Shown piece after piece: positions 1 to 12,599 of a stretch of DNA of 64,000 nt. Made by a program: the position numbers and the translations under genes. Within the stretch, counting starts at the first letter, position 1, and each line of letters starts with the position of its first letter. Source of the stretch: Symbiodinium natans (taxonomy: Eukaryota > Sar > Dinophyceae > Suessiales > Symbiodiniaceae); the NCBI GenBank assembly GCA_905221605.1, contig CAJNDS010002153.1, forward strand, positions 1-64,000, read 5' to 3'. The notes beneath the pieces are model-generated. The model worked only from the letters and a program-made list of their open reading frames with translations. It ran no database searches and was not told the DNA's origin.

Positions 1-456
1 TTTCAAGGGGCTCCAGCGCATGCCCGCCCCCACCGCCCCCACCGCCCCCACCGCCCCCACCGCCCACACCGCCCACACCGCCCACACCGCCCACCGACCA
101 CCCTTCCCCGCCACGTTTGAGGGCCTTCCCCTGCCACGTTTCAGGGCCCCAGCGAGCCCATTCCGCCCCCACCTCCCCCTGCCACGTTTCAGGGCCACTG
201 GCTACCTTCTTTGAGATGTTTTAAGGGGCTCCAGCGCATGCCCGCCCCCACCGCCCCCACCGCCCACACCGCCCACCGACCACCCTTCCCCGCCACGTTT
301 GAGGGCTTTTTCTGCTACGTTTCAGGGCCCCAGCGAGCCCATTCCGCCCCCACCTCCCCCTGCCACGTCCACACCGCCCACCGCCCACCGCCCCCCCTTC
401 CCCGCCACGTTTGAGGGCCTTCCCCTGCCACGTTTCAGGGCCCCAGCGAGCCCATT
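1..456. repeat. GC-rich tandem repeat, unit about 218 bp
   Basis: The phrase CTCCAGCGCATGCCCGCCCC occurs at 11 and again at 229, giving a period of 218 bp. Each copy holds a run of CCGCCC(A/C)A hexamer-like units followed by GCCACGTTTGAGGGC and GCCACGTTTCAGGGCCC blocks; the last two blocks recur a third time near 405-450. All frames are open only because the repeat lacks stops, so no gene is called. Confidence 0.85.
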
Positions 457-1896
457 TGGGAACGGGGATCTCCTCGGATATTGTCAATGCTTGCACAAGC
501 ACGAACCCCACGAAACTCAGCACGATAACAATTTACGACAAGGATCCTCGCGTTCCTGCACCGCCACCGCCTCCGTCGCAGCCGGCAACGTCGGGACGGG
601 TGGCGACTCATCCGCCTTCACAATTACAGTAGTTCAACTGGTCTTGAGTGATATCCGAGATGTGCCACATCAGACGCAGGTCCAAGATTCAGCCTCCATG
701 GGCGGAGACACCTCCGCTGACGCCACCTCCGTCGGAACCCAGGTCTCCGACTCCACCGGCGATTGCGGGCGATGGCGTTGCGGCGTTGCGGCAAGGGCGC
801 CTTGCAAACACAGAGACTTCTGTCAGATGCACTTGAATTTCAAACCCCTCCAACAATACTCAGGCGAATACTCAGGCGGCGTCCTCTTGCAGTCCAGATT
901 CTTGGATCGGCACTGGCACCGTTTCCGCCGGTTCAGGTACCACAGCGATGGGCGTTGGGGAAGCTAGTCCTGCTGTGATCGGGGCCTGAAATATCAAACT
1001 TGAGAGCGAGTCAGCTGTACTGATGTATGCTGGCTTCCGGACGCTCTGAATCTGCCGTCAGGTCTCGATGGAAGGCGGCTCCGTGGCCGGCGTAGACACT
1101 GAGCTGGGGGTCTCAGCGCTCAAAACTAAGAAGGGGTCGAATCAGAGTGCGGTGAATCTGTCACTGTTGTGGAACGAACGCCGACAGAGTGCCTCATCCC
1201 TCTCCATAGGAGCCTCCATCTTGCCCGGCTGCTCCGGGGTGTCGTAACCAGCCTGAATCAGCAAAAGTCGCAATGGCTTACATAGACTGCAGCAGACGTG
1301 TTGGTCATAGGAATGGGAATCCATGCCAAGATACCCCAAGCACCGGCGACTGGCACGGCTCCACGGCGCACCGAACGAAAAACGCTCACTCTTATTCGAG
1401 CTGCAGTGCGGGGTTTTTTAGGGCTGAGGGTTTCAGGATTCAGGTGTCTCGTTTGCGAGGTCAAGCAAGTTCAAAGTCTAGGGCGGGTAAACGTTGGGGT
1501 CACCCTCGTAGTTCCACCTACGAGCTTTGAAACATCAACAGCTAGAATATACATTCTTGGAGTTGGAATTACAGCGGCTGCTGACACCAGGCTTGCCCTC
1601 CAATACACAACCTGCGTGTCCTGCTGCTTTGAGCGGCTGCGATGTCGGCACACAGTCACCATGTCGAACAAATCGGGCATGTGGGCGCATGAAAGACCAG
1701 CCAGACAATCGTGAACCCAAAACTCCTCGATAGATGCGCGACGCTGCGTGCGCTGGATGTCGCCTGGTGGCAGGATGAGAGGCGAGCAACACCTATACAC
1801 TCACCCCCCTCCGCCCACTAGGACATCGTTCGTCTGAATACTCCACCCTTGGGGTTTAGGCTGTACCGTGCAGCCCGAAACTGAGCCCCAAGACGC
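457..1896. other. No recognisable gene
   Basis: Unique-looking sequence with only short overlapping open frames on both strands and no recognisable domain. Nothing is called here. Confidence 0.5.
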
Positions 1897-1990
1897 CTAA
1901 ACACTCAACCCTAAACCCTAAACCCTAAGCACTCAGACTTTAACCCCAAACCCTAAACCCTAAACCCTAAGCCCTAAACCCTTAAAGGAT
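1897..1990 (+). repeat. Interstitial telomere-like tract, CCCTAAA orientation
   Basis: Roughly ten degenerate copies of CCCTAAA (variants CCCTAAG, CCCCAAA, ACTCAAC). TTTAGGG is the known telomere heptamer of plants and dinoflagellates. The C-rich strand is on the plus strand here, opposite to the tract at 2426-2645. Confidence 0.85.
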
Positions 1991-2149
1991 CTTAAAGGTT
2001 TAGAGGAGTTAGTTATATGGAGTAGGGGTGGGCCGTACGCCGAGCGCGCGGAGTCTCCGAGCTCGACTCCCCCTTAGAAGGATGGGCGGGCTTGTCGGTA
2101 TGTTGCTAGGGTTTGCAAACTGAGTTGACGGAGTTTGTAGTGTGTCTAA

Positions 2150-2425
2150 AACAGCAGAAGCGCGGGGGAGCACACTTCTGGGACATTTCCGGTCTGAGAG
2201 ACTCCACAACTGTACTCTGCCCCGTTTTGGCGGGGCGGGGGAGGGGGGGAAGTGCAATTTTTCAAGCCTGAAATGCACTGAAACTGTTCTCGCCTGGCTC
2301 TCGGGAGAACGAGGGAGGGCACAAGCGCGGGCGAGTACAATTCTGCGACTTTTCGGGCCTGACAAGCTGTTAAGCTGTGCTCCCCCGCGTGTTGGGAGGG
2401 GAGGGCGCGGCACAAGTGCGGGGGA
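2150..2425. repeat. Two diverged copies of a unit of about 170 bp
   Basis: The block starting AGCGCGGGGGAGCACA near 2159 is echoed by AGCGCGGGCGAGTACA near 2329. Both are followed by a TTC-TG-GAC(A/T)TTTC-GG-CTGA segment and a G-rich end (GGCGGGGCGGGG versus GTTGGGAGGGGA). The copies are diverged, and open frames in several phases look incidental. Confidence 0.5.
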
Positions 2426-2645
2426 AAGTTTAGGGTTTTAGGGTTTCGGGTTTGGAGTTTAGGGTACAGAGTCTAGGGTTTATGGTTTAGGGTTCAGAGT
2501 TTAGAATTTAGAGTTTAGGGTCTAGGGTTCAGGGTTTAGGCTTTAGGCTTTAGGGTTTAAGGTTTAGGGTTTAAGGTTTAGGGTTTAGAGTGGGGTTTAG
2601 GGTTTAGGCCTTAGGGTTTAGAGTGGGTTTGGAGTTTAGGGTTAT
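2426..2645 (-). repeat. Interstitial telomere-like tract, TTTAGGG orientation
   Basis: About 28 degenerate heptamers of TTTAGGG with variants (TTAAGG, TTTGGAG, TTTAGAG, TTTCGGG). The orientation is inverted relative to 1897-1990, so the roughly 440 bp between them are bordered by outward-facing telomere-type tracts. Confidence 0.85.
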
Positions 2646-2749
2646 GGGTGCAACTTCAAGTACCCTGTCGCCGGAAGCTCCCTGCCTAGCTCCCTGCCTC
2701 CAGGCTGCGTGCGTGTCGTGGCATGCCAAACAATAAGCAAAGACAAACT

Positions 2750-3100
2750 TTGCCGGCCTGGGGGCCAGACAGAGGTCCGGAGACCCCGCCGACCACAAGT
2801 CCCGCAAAGCACAAGCAAAGTCTGCCAGCCTCGAAGCCAGGCAGAAGTCCGAAGAAGACTTCGCCGACCCCAAGTCCGGCAAAACACAAAGGCTTGCCAG
2901 CCTCGGGGCCAGGCAGAAGTGCGAAGACTTCGCCGACCCCAAGTCCGGCAAAACCCAATGACTTGCCAGCCTCAGGGCCAGGCAGAAGTCCGAGGACTTC
3001 GCCGACCCCAAGTCCTGCAAAACTCTCATAGGGCTTGCCAGCCTCGGGGCCAGGCAGAAGTCCGAGGACTTCGCCGACCCCAAGTCCGGCAAACACAGAC
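2750..3100. repeat. Minisatellite, unit about 66-72 bp, five copies
   Basis: Five head-to-tail copies, each containing TTGCCAGCCTCGGGGCCAGG, CAGAAGTCCGA, ACTTCGCCGACCCCAAG and TCCGGCAAA. Copy starts are near 2750, 2822, 2888, 2961 and 3035. Open frames exist on both strands because the unit lacks stops; without a start, a conserved domain or frame preference I call it a minisatellite, although a repeat-protein exon cannot be excluded. Confidence 0.8.
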
Positions 3101-4250
3101 GTCATGCGAAACAAAAGCATCACCCAGGGCAACTAGGTTTCGGGCCAGGCCGAAGCCGACCCGGACTCCCCACTGCCAGTCCCCACAGCGAGTCACCCTC
3201 GGACCGGCGCGCGATGGCTGCCCATGGCCTTAAACCCCAATCCCTAAAACCTGGGTTGTGATCAGGGTTTGGAGTTTGGGTGCTAGGGTTTAAACGTTGG
3301 GGCATCTTGGGTGTTCGATACACCCATAAACACCTCAACCCTAAACCCCTGACCCCCCGGAGCCTTAATTAACCCCTCCGTACCCCAAACTTCCAACCCC
3401 GGGCCGGCCTCGAGCAGCTGCTCCGGCACCGCGGCTTGACCAAAGGGCTGACGTAAACTTGTCGGCAGGTGCTGCCGACAAGGACTCTTACATCCAAATC
3501 TGGGCGACTGAGCAATTACTCACATTAGCTGGTCGTAGTTGCACATATCCTCGAACTGCAGGCTGTTGCACAAGATTGTTGCCAGTCTGCAAAGAGACCA
3601 GGCCGGCAAATGCTGCGCAGAATGATGATCCCAATGGCAGAATCTGGGAAACCTGAGGCGGACGGCATTTGCCATGTCGTGTTTACCCAAGGAGCATTGC
3701 GTGGCCTCGTCCTCAATGCTGGCCTTTCTAGAAATAAGCCTTTCCATACAAAAAAAATGCACGATCGCTATCGACCTGTGCAAGAAAGCCCGAGCCAAGG
3801 CCCACGGGCATCCGAATAAGTGGCAACCTTTGCCTTCTTATCAAGAAGGGTTAGACAATGCTGTGCATGCACGATCGAGTCGACCAGTGCTAGAAGCCCG
3901 AGCTGGAACCCAGGGCTTGCCTAGTGTAGTCGCAGATTTGCGATATGGGGTCCTGATTTCAGCTCCACATGCGCAGTGACCTGTGGGACGCGATGAGGCG
4001 ACCTGGCGACATCCTGCACGTCCTTCTTTCCAGGGGTCGGCGGCACTGGCGGCAGCCATTAAATCGGGCAGCGCGAGGTCCCCAAAGGACCGAGCAAATG
4101 CGGACCTTTTAGCCCGGGTCGTCCCGGGAATAGCCTTGCTGGCCTCTGGCCTTCTGCGAAGCAGAATTAGGCCGGACGCCAGTGCCGCCGACCCCCGCGT
4201 GCCGCCGGTGAACGGTTTTTTTTTCGTGGTTTTTTGCGTCGCCACGGAAG
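3101..4250. other. No recognisable gene; small telomere-like patches
   Basis: Short CCCTAAA/TTTAGGG patches lie at about 3230-3360. The rest has short open frames only and nothing recognisable. Confidence 0.5.
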
Positions 4251-4254
4251 CCCC

Positions 4255-4375
4255 CAGAGGGCGCGCATCATGAGCATCAGCGGGTCCAGCCCGGGACCCC
4301 CAGGCGCGCATCAGGAGCATCAGCGGCTCCCGGGGCGGGACCCCGGGGGCGCATCAGGAGCATGATGCCCCCCAA
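4255..4375. repeat. Short GC-rich tandem repeat
   Basis: GCGCATCA(T/G)GAGCAT recurs three times, separated by GGGACCCC-type sequence, in roughly 55- and 45-bp steps. Confidence 0.6.
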
Positions 4376-4387
4376 AGGGCGGGCATA

Positions 4388-4421
4388 CCTTAAACCCTAA
4401 ACCCTAAACCCTAAACCCTTG
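4388..4421 (+). repeat. Telomere-like CCCTAAA tract
   Basis: Four near-perfect CCCTAAA heptamers directly after the GCGCATCAGGAGCAT repeat. Confidence 0.85.
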
Positions 4422-7400
4422 ACGGATCTGCTCGCCCCGCGCTTCTGACTGCGCTGCCCGCCCATGGGCGCAGCCCCTTAAAATAGTACTTTGTCAGATT
4501 CATGTGGTCTTCTCGACGGTGTTGTACTTGCGCATTCACTCAGGCTGAGATAGGTTGAGGCTGCTACACAGGACGACATCGCAGTGTTGAAGCTGACCAC
4601 ATCAGCCACGAGATCTGTCGGCAAGGCTGGTCTGTTGAGTCTCTTGTGCGGTTTCTGCGTGCCTCCTTGCCCTTCATCAAGTAAGCGCGAAAGCCTGACC
4701 AGCAAGCAGAAGCAAAAGCCAGATTTCCACCAGCAGAAGCACTGAGTCAACACAGTGCAATCTAGAAGGCAGTAAAGAAGCAGCAATAACAAGCAGCTCG
4801 TTCGGAATCATGCCGCAAGCATGGTGCAAGCTTCAGCACCGGGCAGCTGCAGCGCCGCGTTCCAGCAACCACTCCTTCACAATGGCAGGTGCACTGCAAA
4901 TCATTGTGAAGGTGCTTGCTTCCCAACAAAATGCACAAAACTCACACAAGCATCCGCTTAAGGATCTGCTCATGGAATAGTATCTCGCAGCCAGTGACTC
5001 TGGTGCCTGGCACAAGCCTTCAGGACGCTGTTGAAGCTGACGATGTTCGGAACAACACGCCACCTGCGTTGCACATTTCACCGGCTGAGCCGGTCAGTGG
5101 CAACTCTTGGGGAATTCCCCCTGCTGAATGCGCTGAATGCTGGTACGCTGCTGGTGCCTGGCACAATCCTCCAGCAGCGACGACGCCTCCTTCCAGCGCG
5201 CCGAGGACCCCAAAGCGTCTCAGAGATGAATTCAACTGAGACCTACTAGAACTACTATGACCCAGACTCATCTACCACGACAACTTGAACCTACACCTCT
5301 TTTGAAGAGATCGTTCTCTGAGGGCATGGCTCAAGGCGCTGTTGAACGTCACTGTGTCCGGAGTGGGCAGCCCACGCAACCTTGCATAGCCGTTCTGAAG
5401 TCCGACTTGTTTCATCATCTCCCGTGCACAGCGAATCGACAGAGCATGACAGCATCACACCGCTTCGCATTCGCAGCGTGCCTTTCCTCGGCCATGCTCT
5501 GAAACACTGCCAGGGCAGCCTCGCAAGAAGGAGCAATGCAAAATTGAGAATCCTTACCTCGAGTCGAAAGCCTCGATGAATCAACGACTCGTTCAAGGCA
5601 AGTTTCCGGGCTCATTCAGGTTTGTCTTCAGCCCGCTTCCCTTTGTCAATCCCTTCTCCATTCCTTTGACCTGTAGTCTCTGTATGTCACCCAACAAACT
5701 GCAGCGTGATCCCACAACCAACTCCAAGAAGAACAACAGAGTCAGAGCAGCTCGTCGTTCCACAGATGCAAAGGCAATCAATTAACTTTTCACACCTGAA
5801 ACAACAGCTGGCATGCGTCCTGCCAGGCTTTGCCACGCGCACATGCCATGACCTCACCCGCGCACTCACAGCACGTGCATCGCTGACTCATCGGAGACTT
5901 TTACCACCTACAGTACATCACTGAGGTTCGTGAGGCGTGCCAAAATGTGGCTTTAAAGCTGAGGTAAGTGCTGCGGCATTGCATAGCACGACATCCAGCA
6001 GTTCCTGGTTCCTGGCCTGAGACGTGGAAGACAGCACTCTCTGAAAGAAAAGCATCGGCTATGAGCTTGCCCACTTCCTCCATGTTGCGAAAGACGATTG
6101 CGGGCACAAGATTCATGGAAAAGTTGAATGATTCTGAGTATTCATGAAGAGCTGCAACAGCGAGGACCACAAGGAGGTCGAAGGACCAGCCTGGGGCCCC
6201 TCATCCAGCACTGCTTGTTTCACCCAGGTCTCCATTGGGGTGTTCCCCGACACCTCCCTCCCCCCCCCCCCCGCCCCCGCCCACCCAGCAAGAGGAAGCG
6301 ACGGCTGAAAACCGCACAAGACAGCCAACTTCTCAGATCCACAGCTCTTTTTCCACAATCCCTCATTGGCCCCACACGCTGGACATGATGCACATTGCAG
6401 TATCCCTTGGTGCGATGGGGCAGTGCCCAGGACTTCAGGCGCCACCCCGGCAGGACCTAGGACCTGCCATAGGACCTGCCGCAGGCCGCCTTCAGAACCG
6501 TGGGGAGACGGCGTCGGAGACGGCTGAGACGCCTTTCGACTCGCATTCCAGGATGCCCCTTCGCGTATGGTTCGGCCTTACTGTGTCTGGTTTAGGTTTG
6601 CGGGTCGCTCTCTCTTGCAGAGCTTATGGTCTGGAGCCCATGGCCAGTGAGTGTTCTTTCAAGACTTTGACCAGAGTTTGCGAACGCTCTCCGTCGCCAC
6701 GACTGCGATTCAGCATGCCGAGAGCCTGCTCGAGAGACTGGTGGGTCCAGTACCAGGCTGGACAACGCACACCCTCGCTGGGACGGGACTTGCTCCGCCC
6801 GATGCCAGTTCTCGCGGCGTGACTGCCCCATCTCGTGGCTTCATCCAACTCCGAGGCCTTCCATGAGCCTCGGGCCAAGCCGAGCCTCACTTTCTCCACC
6901 CACTCAGTTGCCCCCCTGGCTCGCTTTCTGCGGCCTCTTTCCAGCATCCGCCTCTATGATTAGCTTCCGTAGAGTTTTGGCAGCCTGTGGCCAAAAAGAA
7001 TTCATGCAAAAGACTCTCTATCTATGAGTTGCAACTCATAGATAAACAATCTGAAGAGACGTTCAAGCTGTGTTTTCCTGTCTTCAGCGTCTTCAATCGC
7101 CAGCTGCATGGCGAGCTCCTCGTTCGGACGACCTCGCGGCTGGTCGATATCTCAAGGGCCGCAGGCCATTTTGGATCCTCTGCCATGGCTGCCATGGCTC
7201 TGATGCACCTTCCGAGGTCCTACGAACAAAAGAAGCTGTGGGAGAGAAGCCAGGGGAGGGACAGATCTGGCGTGACACAGCGGTGTGGAAGGTGGGGATC
7301 TCTAAGGTCCCAGACTTCTGCAACTTTGTGAAGAGCGTCCGCCCACAGGCTGCGCCGGCCGAGCTCTGTGACCTCTGTCTTTGAGTGCTGCTGGTCAGTG

Positions 7401-8584
7401 CAAGGTCTTGCAGCCCAGGCCTGCACCGTGAGCTGTTTGGGCAGCGGGGCTCCCCTCCGCAACTGGCCCTGACCACCATCAACTCAACAGCTTGAGCTTG
7501 CACCATCTGACAGCAGATGCACAGTGCTGATTGGCACTTTTGGCTGTCGCGTCACACAGCCATCAGCTTCTGTGCATGCCTTCCTGTTTGGTGGCAGTTG
7601 CGAGCACTTCCACATGCACATGGTTCCACGCCCTTTGCAGCCCAGATGCCTTAGAGCTTCAACACACGAGAGTACTTCATGATTAACGGAGATGAGAACG
7701 GCTTGCAACCAAAGCAACATTCTCCAGACGAAGCCTCTGTAGCAAAGAGTTGGCCTTCAGCCGCAGGACTGCAGTTCTTGAACTTCGGACAAGCACAGCG
7801 CGCAACTCCAGCTTTTATTGCAGACAAGGCATCGTTCGCCCAAGCGCGATCAAGGCGATCATCGCAAAATATTGCGATGCCAGTGTTTTCAGCAGCTTGC
7901 CGGAGATCGAGCTCGAAGCGATTCAGCGCATCGATGTAGATCCTTGGACAGAAGAACTGAAACCAGATGTTGTACGACTGCACCTTACAATTGCAGCTTT
8001 CCATGTAACTGGAAACCGACTCTAAGGCGAGCTACTGCGCATCCACCCGCACCAGCCTTGACATCTCATCCAGAAGGTTCTCTGGAAGGTCGTTGATGGA
8101 ATGAGTCGGAACATAATGGGACTCGGTGCCTCAGCCATCGGCCAGGCAAACGACGGCCTTCTAGAGGCGCTACAGCTGCAGTCGCAAGCACTGACGATTT
8201 CAGTTTGAAGCCAAGAATCTGATCTGCTCAAGAGGTCCTGAAGCATCAGCAACGATTGACCCTGTTTGCACAGCTGTAACTGATTATGGCATCTCGTGTC
8301 GCGCCATCGCCTTGCTGGCCACAAGCACAGCTGTCGGGCAGGCGGCCATGCCTGCAGTTCTGTGCATGCGCGCAAGAGCTCTCGAGCTGTTCTGTGCGAG
8401 GCCGAAGCATGGCTTTGCACAGAATGATCGTACCAACCACACACCTAATGCCAGCCTTATCCAAAGCTCTTGGAAATAGCCTGGGTCCCCAGCGTCTCCA
8501 AATGGACGAGGCAGAGAGATTCCACATAGAGTTCGGGAACGCCGACAACTTGCACACCTTGTCTGCTATTGAAAGGAAAACCGA

Positions 8585-8616
8585 AAGAGAGCGAGAAAGA
8601 GAGAGAGAGAGAGACA
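8585..8616. repeat. (GA)n microsatellite
   Basis: GAGAGCGAGAAAGAGAGAGA-type purine run. It is complementary to the (CT)n run about 350 bp downstream, so the two could pair. Confidence 0.85.
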
Positions 8617-8942
8617 AGGAGGGGGGATGCGGAGCAGGAAATTCCACTTCCCTTGTTGATTATGACGAAGAATGCCAGATGCTGTGGCACTCAGTGGAAA
8701 AGTCCCCTTAGCAAGCCATCACCCTTGGCTTTCCGAAAAGACCTTTCGCGGCGTGGCCGCACTAGACGGGAGTGAGCCCCGAGTTCCCGGAAGCCGCTTC
8801 CACCTTAAACCTGCCAGCACCTGAAAAACAAAGGCTGGTGCGCACCACGAGGAGCTTGGCCCTGTCCCGAAGCGATGGGTGGGGATGTTTGCTTCTTTTT
8901 GAAAGAACGACTGCTGAGGGAGCCTCCTTTTCCCCCGCTTGC

Positions 8943-8991
8943 TTGCTCTCTCTCTCTCTCTCTGTAGCCCTCTCTCTCTCTCTCTCCCTGT
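8943..8991. repeat. (CT)n microsatellite, two blocks
   Basis: Two CT runs separated by GTAGCC, followed by CCCTGTCCCTGG. Confidence 0.85.
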
Positions 8992-11900
8992 CCCTGGCCC
9001 TCTGTCTGGCTGCGTTTGCATATCTTCAAACAAGCGGCTTTGAAGGCCTTTCCTGGCAGCCTGCCCACGAATTTTCTCACATGCGCGAGGGGGGCATGGG
9101 AAAGGGGCCTCGAGATCCGGCTGAAGCTCGGAGAAGGGCACGTAGTGGTCCCAGGAGCTGCTTAAGTACCCTGCGAGAGCTGTAGTGTCAGATGGTGGCA
9201 GAAACCACATACATGGAATCAGTTGGCATAGTCTGGTCCACACCCGGGCTCTGAATGCCATCAGGTGTCTGCTCTGCATGTTCCAAGGATTGTAGCAGTT
9301 ATGGCTGACCACACGAGCCCACTCCTGACCAAGGCATGCATTCTGTGCCAGCATGCTGAAGAGGTCAGACGCTGGCAAAGAGTCGCAAAATTCACACATT
9401 ATCCATGCACTCGCATCACAATAGCAAGTGGCCGGGTCCTTGCTGTCAGGCGTGAACCCTTGGATCGGCTCATTCTTCAGGCTGATGAAGTGGTGAACCC
9501 AAGAGTAAAGTCCGCCATAGATGCCTGCCGTGGCCGCATCACAGGACTGCTTTACTCAGCCTGCTTTTAAGCAGCAACAGCTGGATTCTGCGAGCATAAC
9601 CCCCGACCTGAGTGCGAAACACACTGTTAAGAAAGAGAGTTGCCACCCTGTTCTGACCCGGGTCAACTTGTCAACGAGACTCAGCTGCCTGCTTATGCTG
9701 AAACAAATGTGAGAAGCGCTTCTCTGGAACGTGGACTTTCGAACTACAGCTGTGAAATCTGTCCCAACCATCGCATACTTCGGAAAATTCTTAGCGCATC
9801 AGTGGAGCACATTAGCCTTTGTAGCAGCACAACTGGTACGGGGGCTCGGAGGTTTTCAGAACTGACATAATCACTGGCTGTGCTTCAGAAGAGTTGAGAA
9901 AGCTGTGGAAGGAACTGCTTGCAATAGGCTCTGTGTGTGTGAAGCGCTGCTTACACTAAGACAACGAACTACGGGCCTTAGGAGTAGGTTCTTAACAGTG
10001 TCTGGACTAATCATTCCGAGACTGCCTGGCTTGAAAGGGAAGTCCGTGCCCGCGGTGACGCGCTTGCCCCACCAATCAAACTTACATTCCAAAAACTGTG
10101 ACCTCATGGCAGATTCTGAGCATGTTCTTCCACATGCAAATGCACACGAAACCTGCTTTGCAGCAGTGACCCTGCGAGCAATGACTTAATGCAGGTCGGC
10201 ACACCCCTGCTCCTTGAAGTCTACTGCATGTAGGCCCGTAGCCTCTGAGACTCCCTGCAACTCCCTGCGACTCCGATCATTACAATCTCCAAGCCGTTGG
10301 GATGTCCACCGATCCTGACTGAGGCTTGCGCAACACGTGGTCCAGCGGGTGCCGGATCATCCTCATGTCTCAGCATTTGTACAGGCGCAAAGTAGTTTTG
10401 GCGACTGGGCTCTCAGGATACTACAGGGCTCAGGGCCATGAGGGACCTTGCGACAACACACGCACTGTATACCTGTCATCCCCGAAGTAACCAAATATTC
10501 AAGAGCACTCTCTCGGACAAGTTGCACCACACGCGTCTCGTTCTCAAGATGAGGCGTGCCTGAAAATGGGCGGAGATGTGTTTTGCCTTGTTTGTTTTCT
10601 GTTGATCCTCTTGGGGGCGGTGTAGGTGAGAACAGCAGTTCAGAACGTGAGTGGCTGCTGCCCGACATCACCATGTCGTACCAACAGCTTGTCTGCCAAG
10701 TCACCCAGCAATGAGAGCTCCTCGGTGCATCGGTGCATCGAGCGACCATCCATTGACGTGGCAGATAGCGGGACAAGACATCATGTCTCCACAAAAGTCA
10801 GTCTTGACGCAAGCTTAGCCTGCTCCGACATGCTCTTCCAGTTGAGACTGAGGCTCCTCATTGTCTAGGAGGGACATCTCGGGCGGAAGCATGAGCGTTG
10901 CATCCGCGAAAAAGGAAGTGCCAGCAGTTTTAGGAATGTGGAGAAACCTCTGTCGAGACTCCGCGCGGAAATCAAGCAAGCAAGCCTTGGGAGTTCACAC
11001 GAACGACCTTCAAACTTTCCGAAGTGCTGGCCATGGAGCACAATTTGGTGAGGCTCCACGCTCTGGGCAGTCTGATTGTTGTTCACATGCGCAGAACTTT
11101 CCTGAGCTGAGAAGCCAAAGAGGCAGACCTCCGAGTTGCTCCAAGGGCTTGAGTCACCAAAAGACATGCGACATCGTCATTAGCTGTGCAGCTCAGTGTC
11201 AGCTTTGGAAGTGTGTTGAGCCCGAACCTGCAGGCAGCTACAAGAACATGACGTGAACTGTGGAGGAGTGGGACACAGCAGATGCCACACAGGAAATCTC
11301 TCGCGAGGCCTGCATTAGTGCCGTTCCCGTAGGAGTGTCATCGAGGCACCCTTCCTTGGTACTTGGGGGACTGAGCGGCTAAGCGGCTACCATCCGCTGC
11401 CTTGATTCCTTGATGTGCTTGGGTCAACTTGTGTCGGCGTGTCTGGCCAAGCATCGCTGAAAGGCCTGCAGCACACGAAGCAGGGCAAAGAAGTCAGAAT
11501 TCGGCACTTCAGGGTTCTCACTACCGTTCATCTGCATCCAGCAACTATGCAGCCCGGGTTGCACATCCGGCAGGCCACAGACTGTCACCAGCATGTGAAG
11601 TACTATCGCAGCAGGCAAGCGCGACATCGTTGAAATGTTCAAGTCCACAAGCCCAACAAAGCCCTTCTCACGGGCTACGTCTTGCTGACATTACAGAAGC
11701 GACTTCTTGGTGGATCTCTGCAGTCAGATCTTCTGCAAAAACACAAGTGCTGAACATCTGATCCCTAAGTTTTCAAGAGATGGGCTGAGCCTCTCCTTCG
11801 GAGAGCCCCGGACCCAAGCCCAGTATGGAAAACTTCAGTGGCTCCGAGGTTTGAACCACAGCCGCGGCTGCGGCGGTACGGGTGTCGTGGCGACCACTCT

Positions 11901-12599
11901 GTTCTTTGATGTTCTTTGTGCGAACGCACAACCGTCTACAAAGTCCACAGCGCATGTTGGGTCAACTTGCACGAAAATGCCAACCAACTGCAGAAAGTGA
12001 GCACGGCAGATCGTGAGCCCAAGACGGCCTGCATTGACTCCCACCGCGCTGCGCACGTCTCCTTGCACGCAATGGGCCACGACGAGTCCATACCCCTTGG
12101 ACACGCAGAAAGAAACTCTCTGTGGCCAAGAAACCGTGACGTCAGCCACTTGCTGCACGCAGCGCTCATGGTCACGGCAGCGACGTTAAGGCGATAGTCA
12201 CCGACACAACAGCGTTGCTTGACAGTCTGCACAAATCATATTCATGTTTTAAGAAATCATGAGATTCATCATGTCAAAACTTGGACCAGCATTGAGAGAA
12301 AGAAGCCTCAATCCTCTGCGTTGAAATCGGTATATAAGCGCTCTCGGGGGGGGGTGCCGCTTGATCGCAACCATTGGGTTGACTAAACTTGCATTGCCCG
12401 TGGCACTTTGGCTTGAGCAGGTCAGAACCGGCAAGAAGTGGAAGGGAGTATATGACAGTACATGCGAAGACTTTGACCAGATGCTGTTGGTACCCTAGAG
12501 GTGCCCCCCCATTTCTTCTGCCAGCTTCTCTGCCAAAAGAGTGGCGATGGCGCTGCGGCGGACCTTGCATTGGGGCTTGCTGACGACAGCAGCGCTTGC

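Noticed and set aside
2604-3233. Repeat protein of about 160-170 residues
   Set aside because: Frames are open on both strands through a minisatellite, with no start context or domain.
7158-7180. GCCATTTTGG-type similarity to the dinoflagellate spliced leader
   Set aside because: Only the central CCATTTTGG core and a rough CCG-AG flank match; the 3' end (GCTCAAG) is absent, so it is not a supported relict leader.
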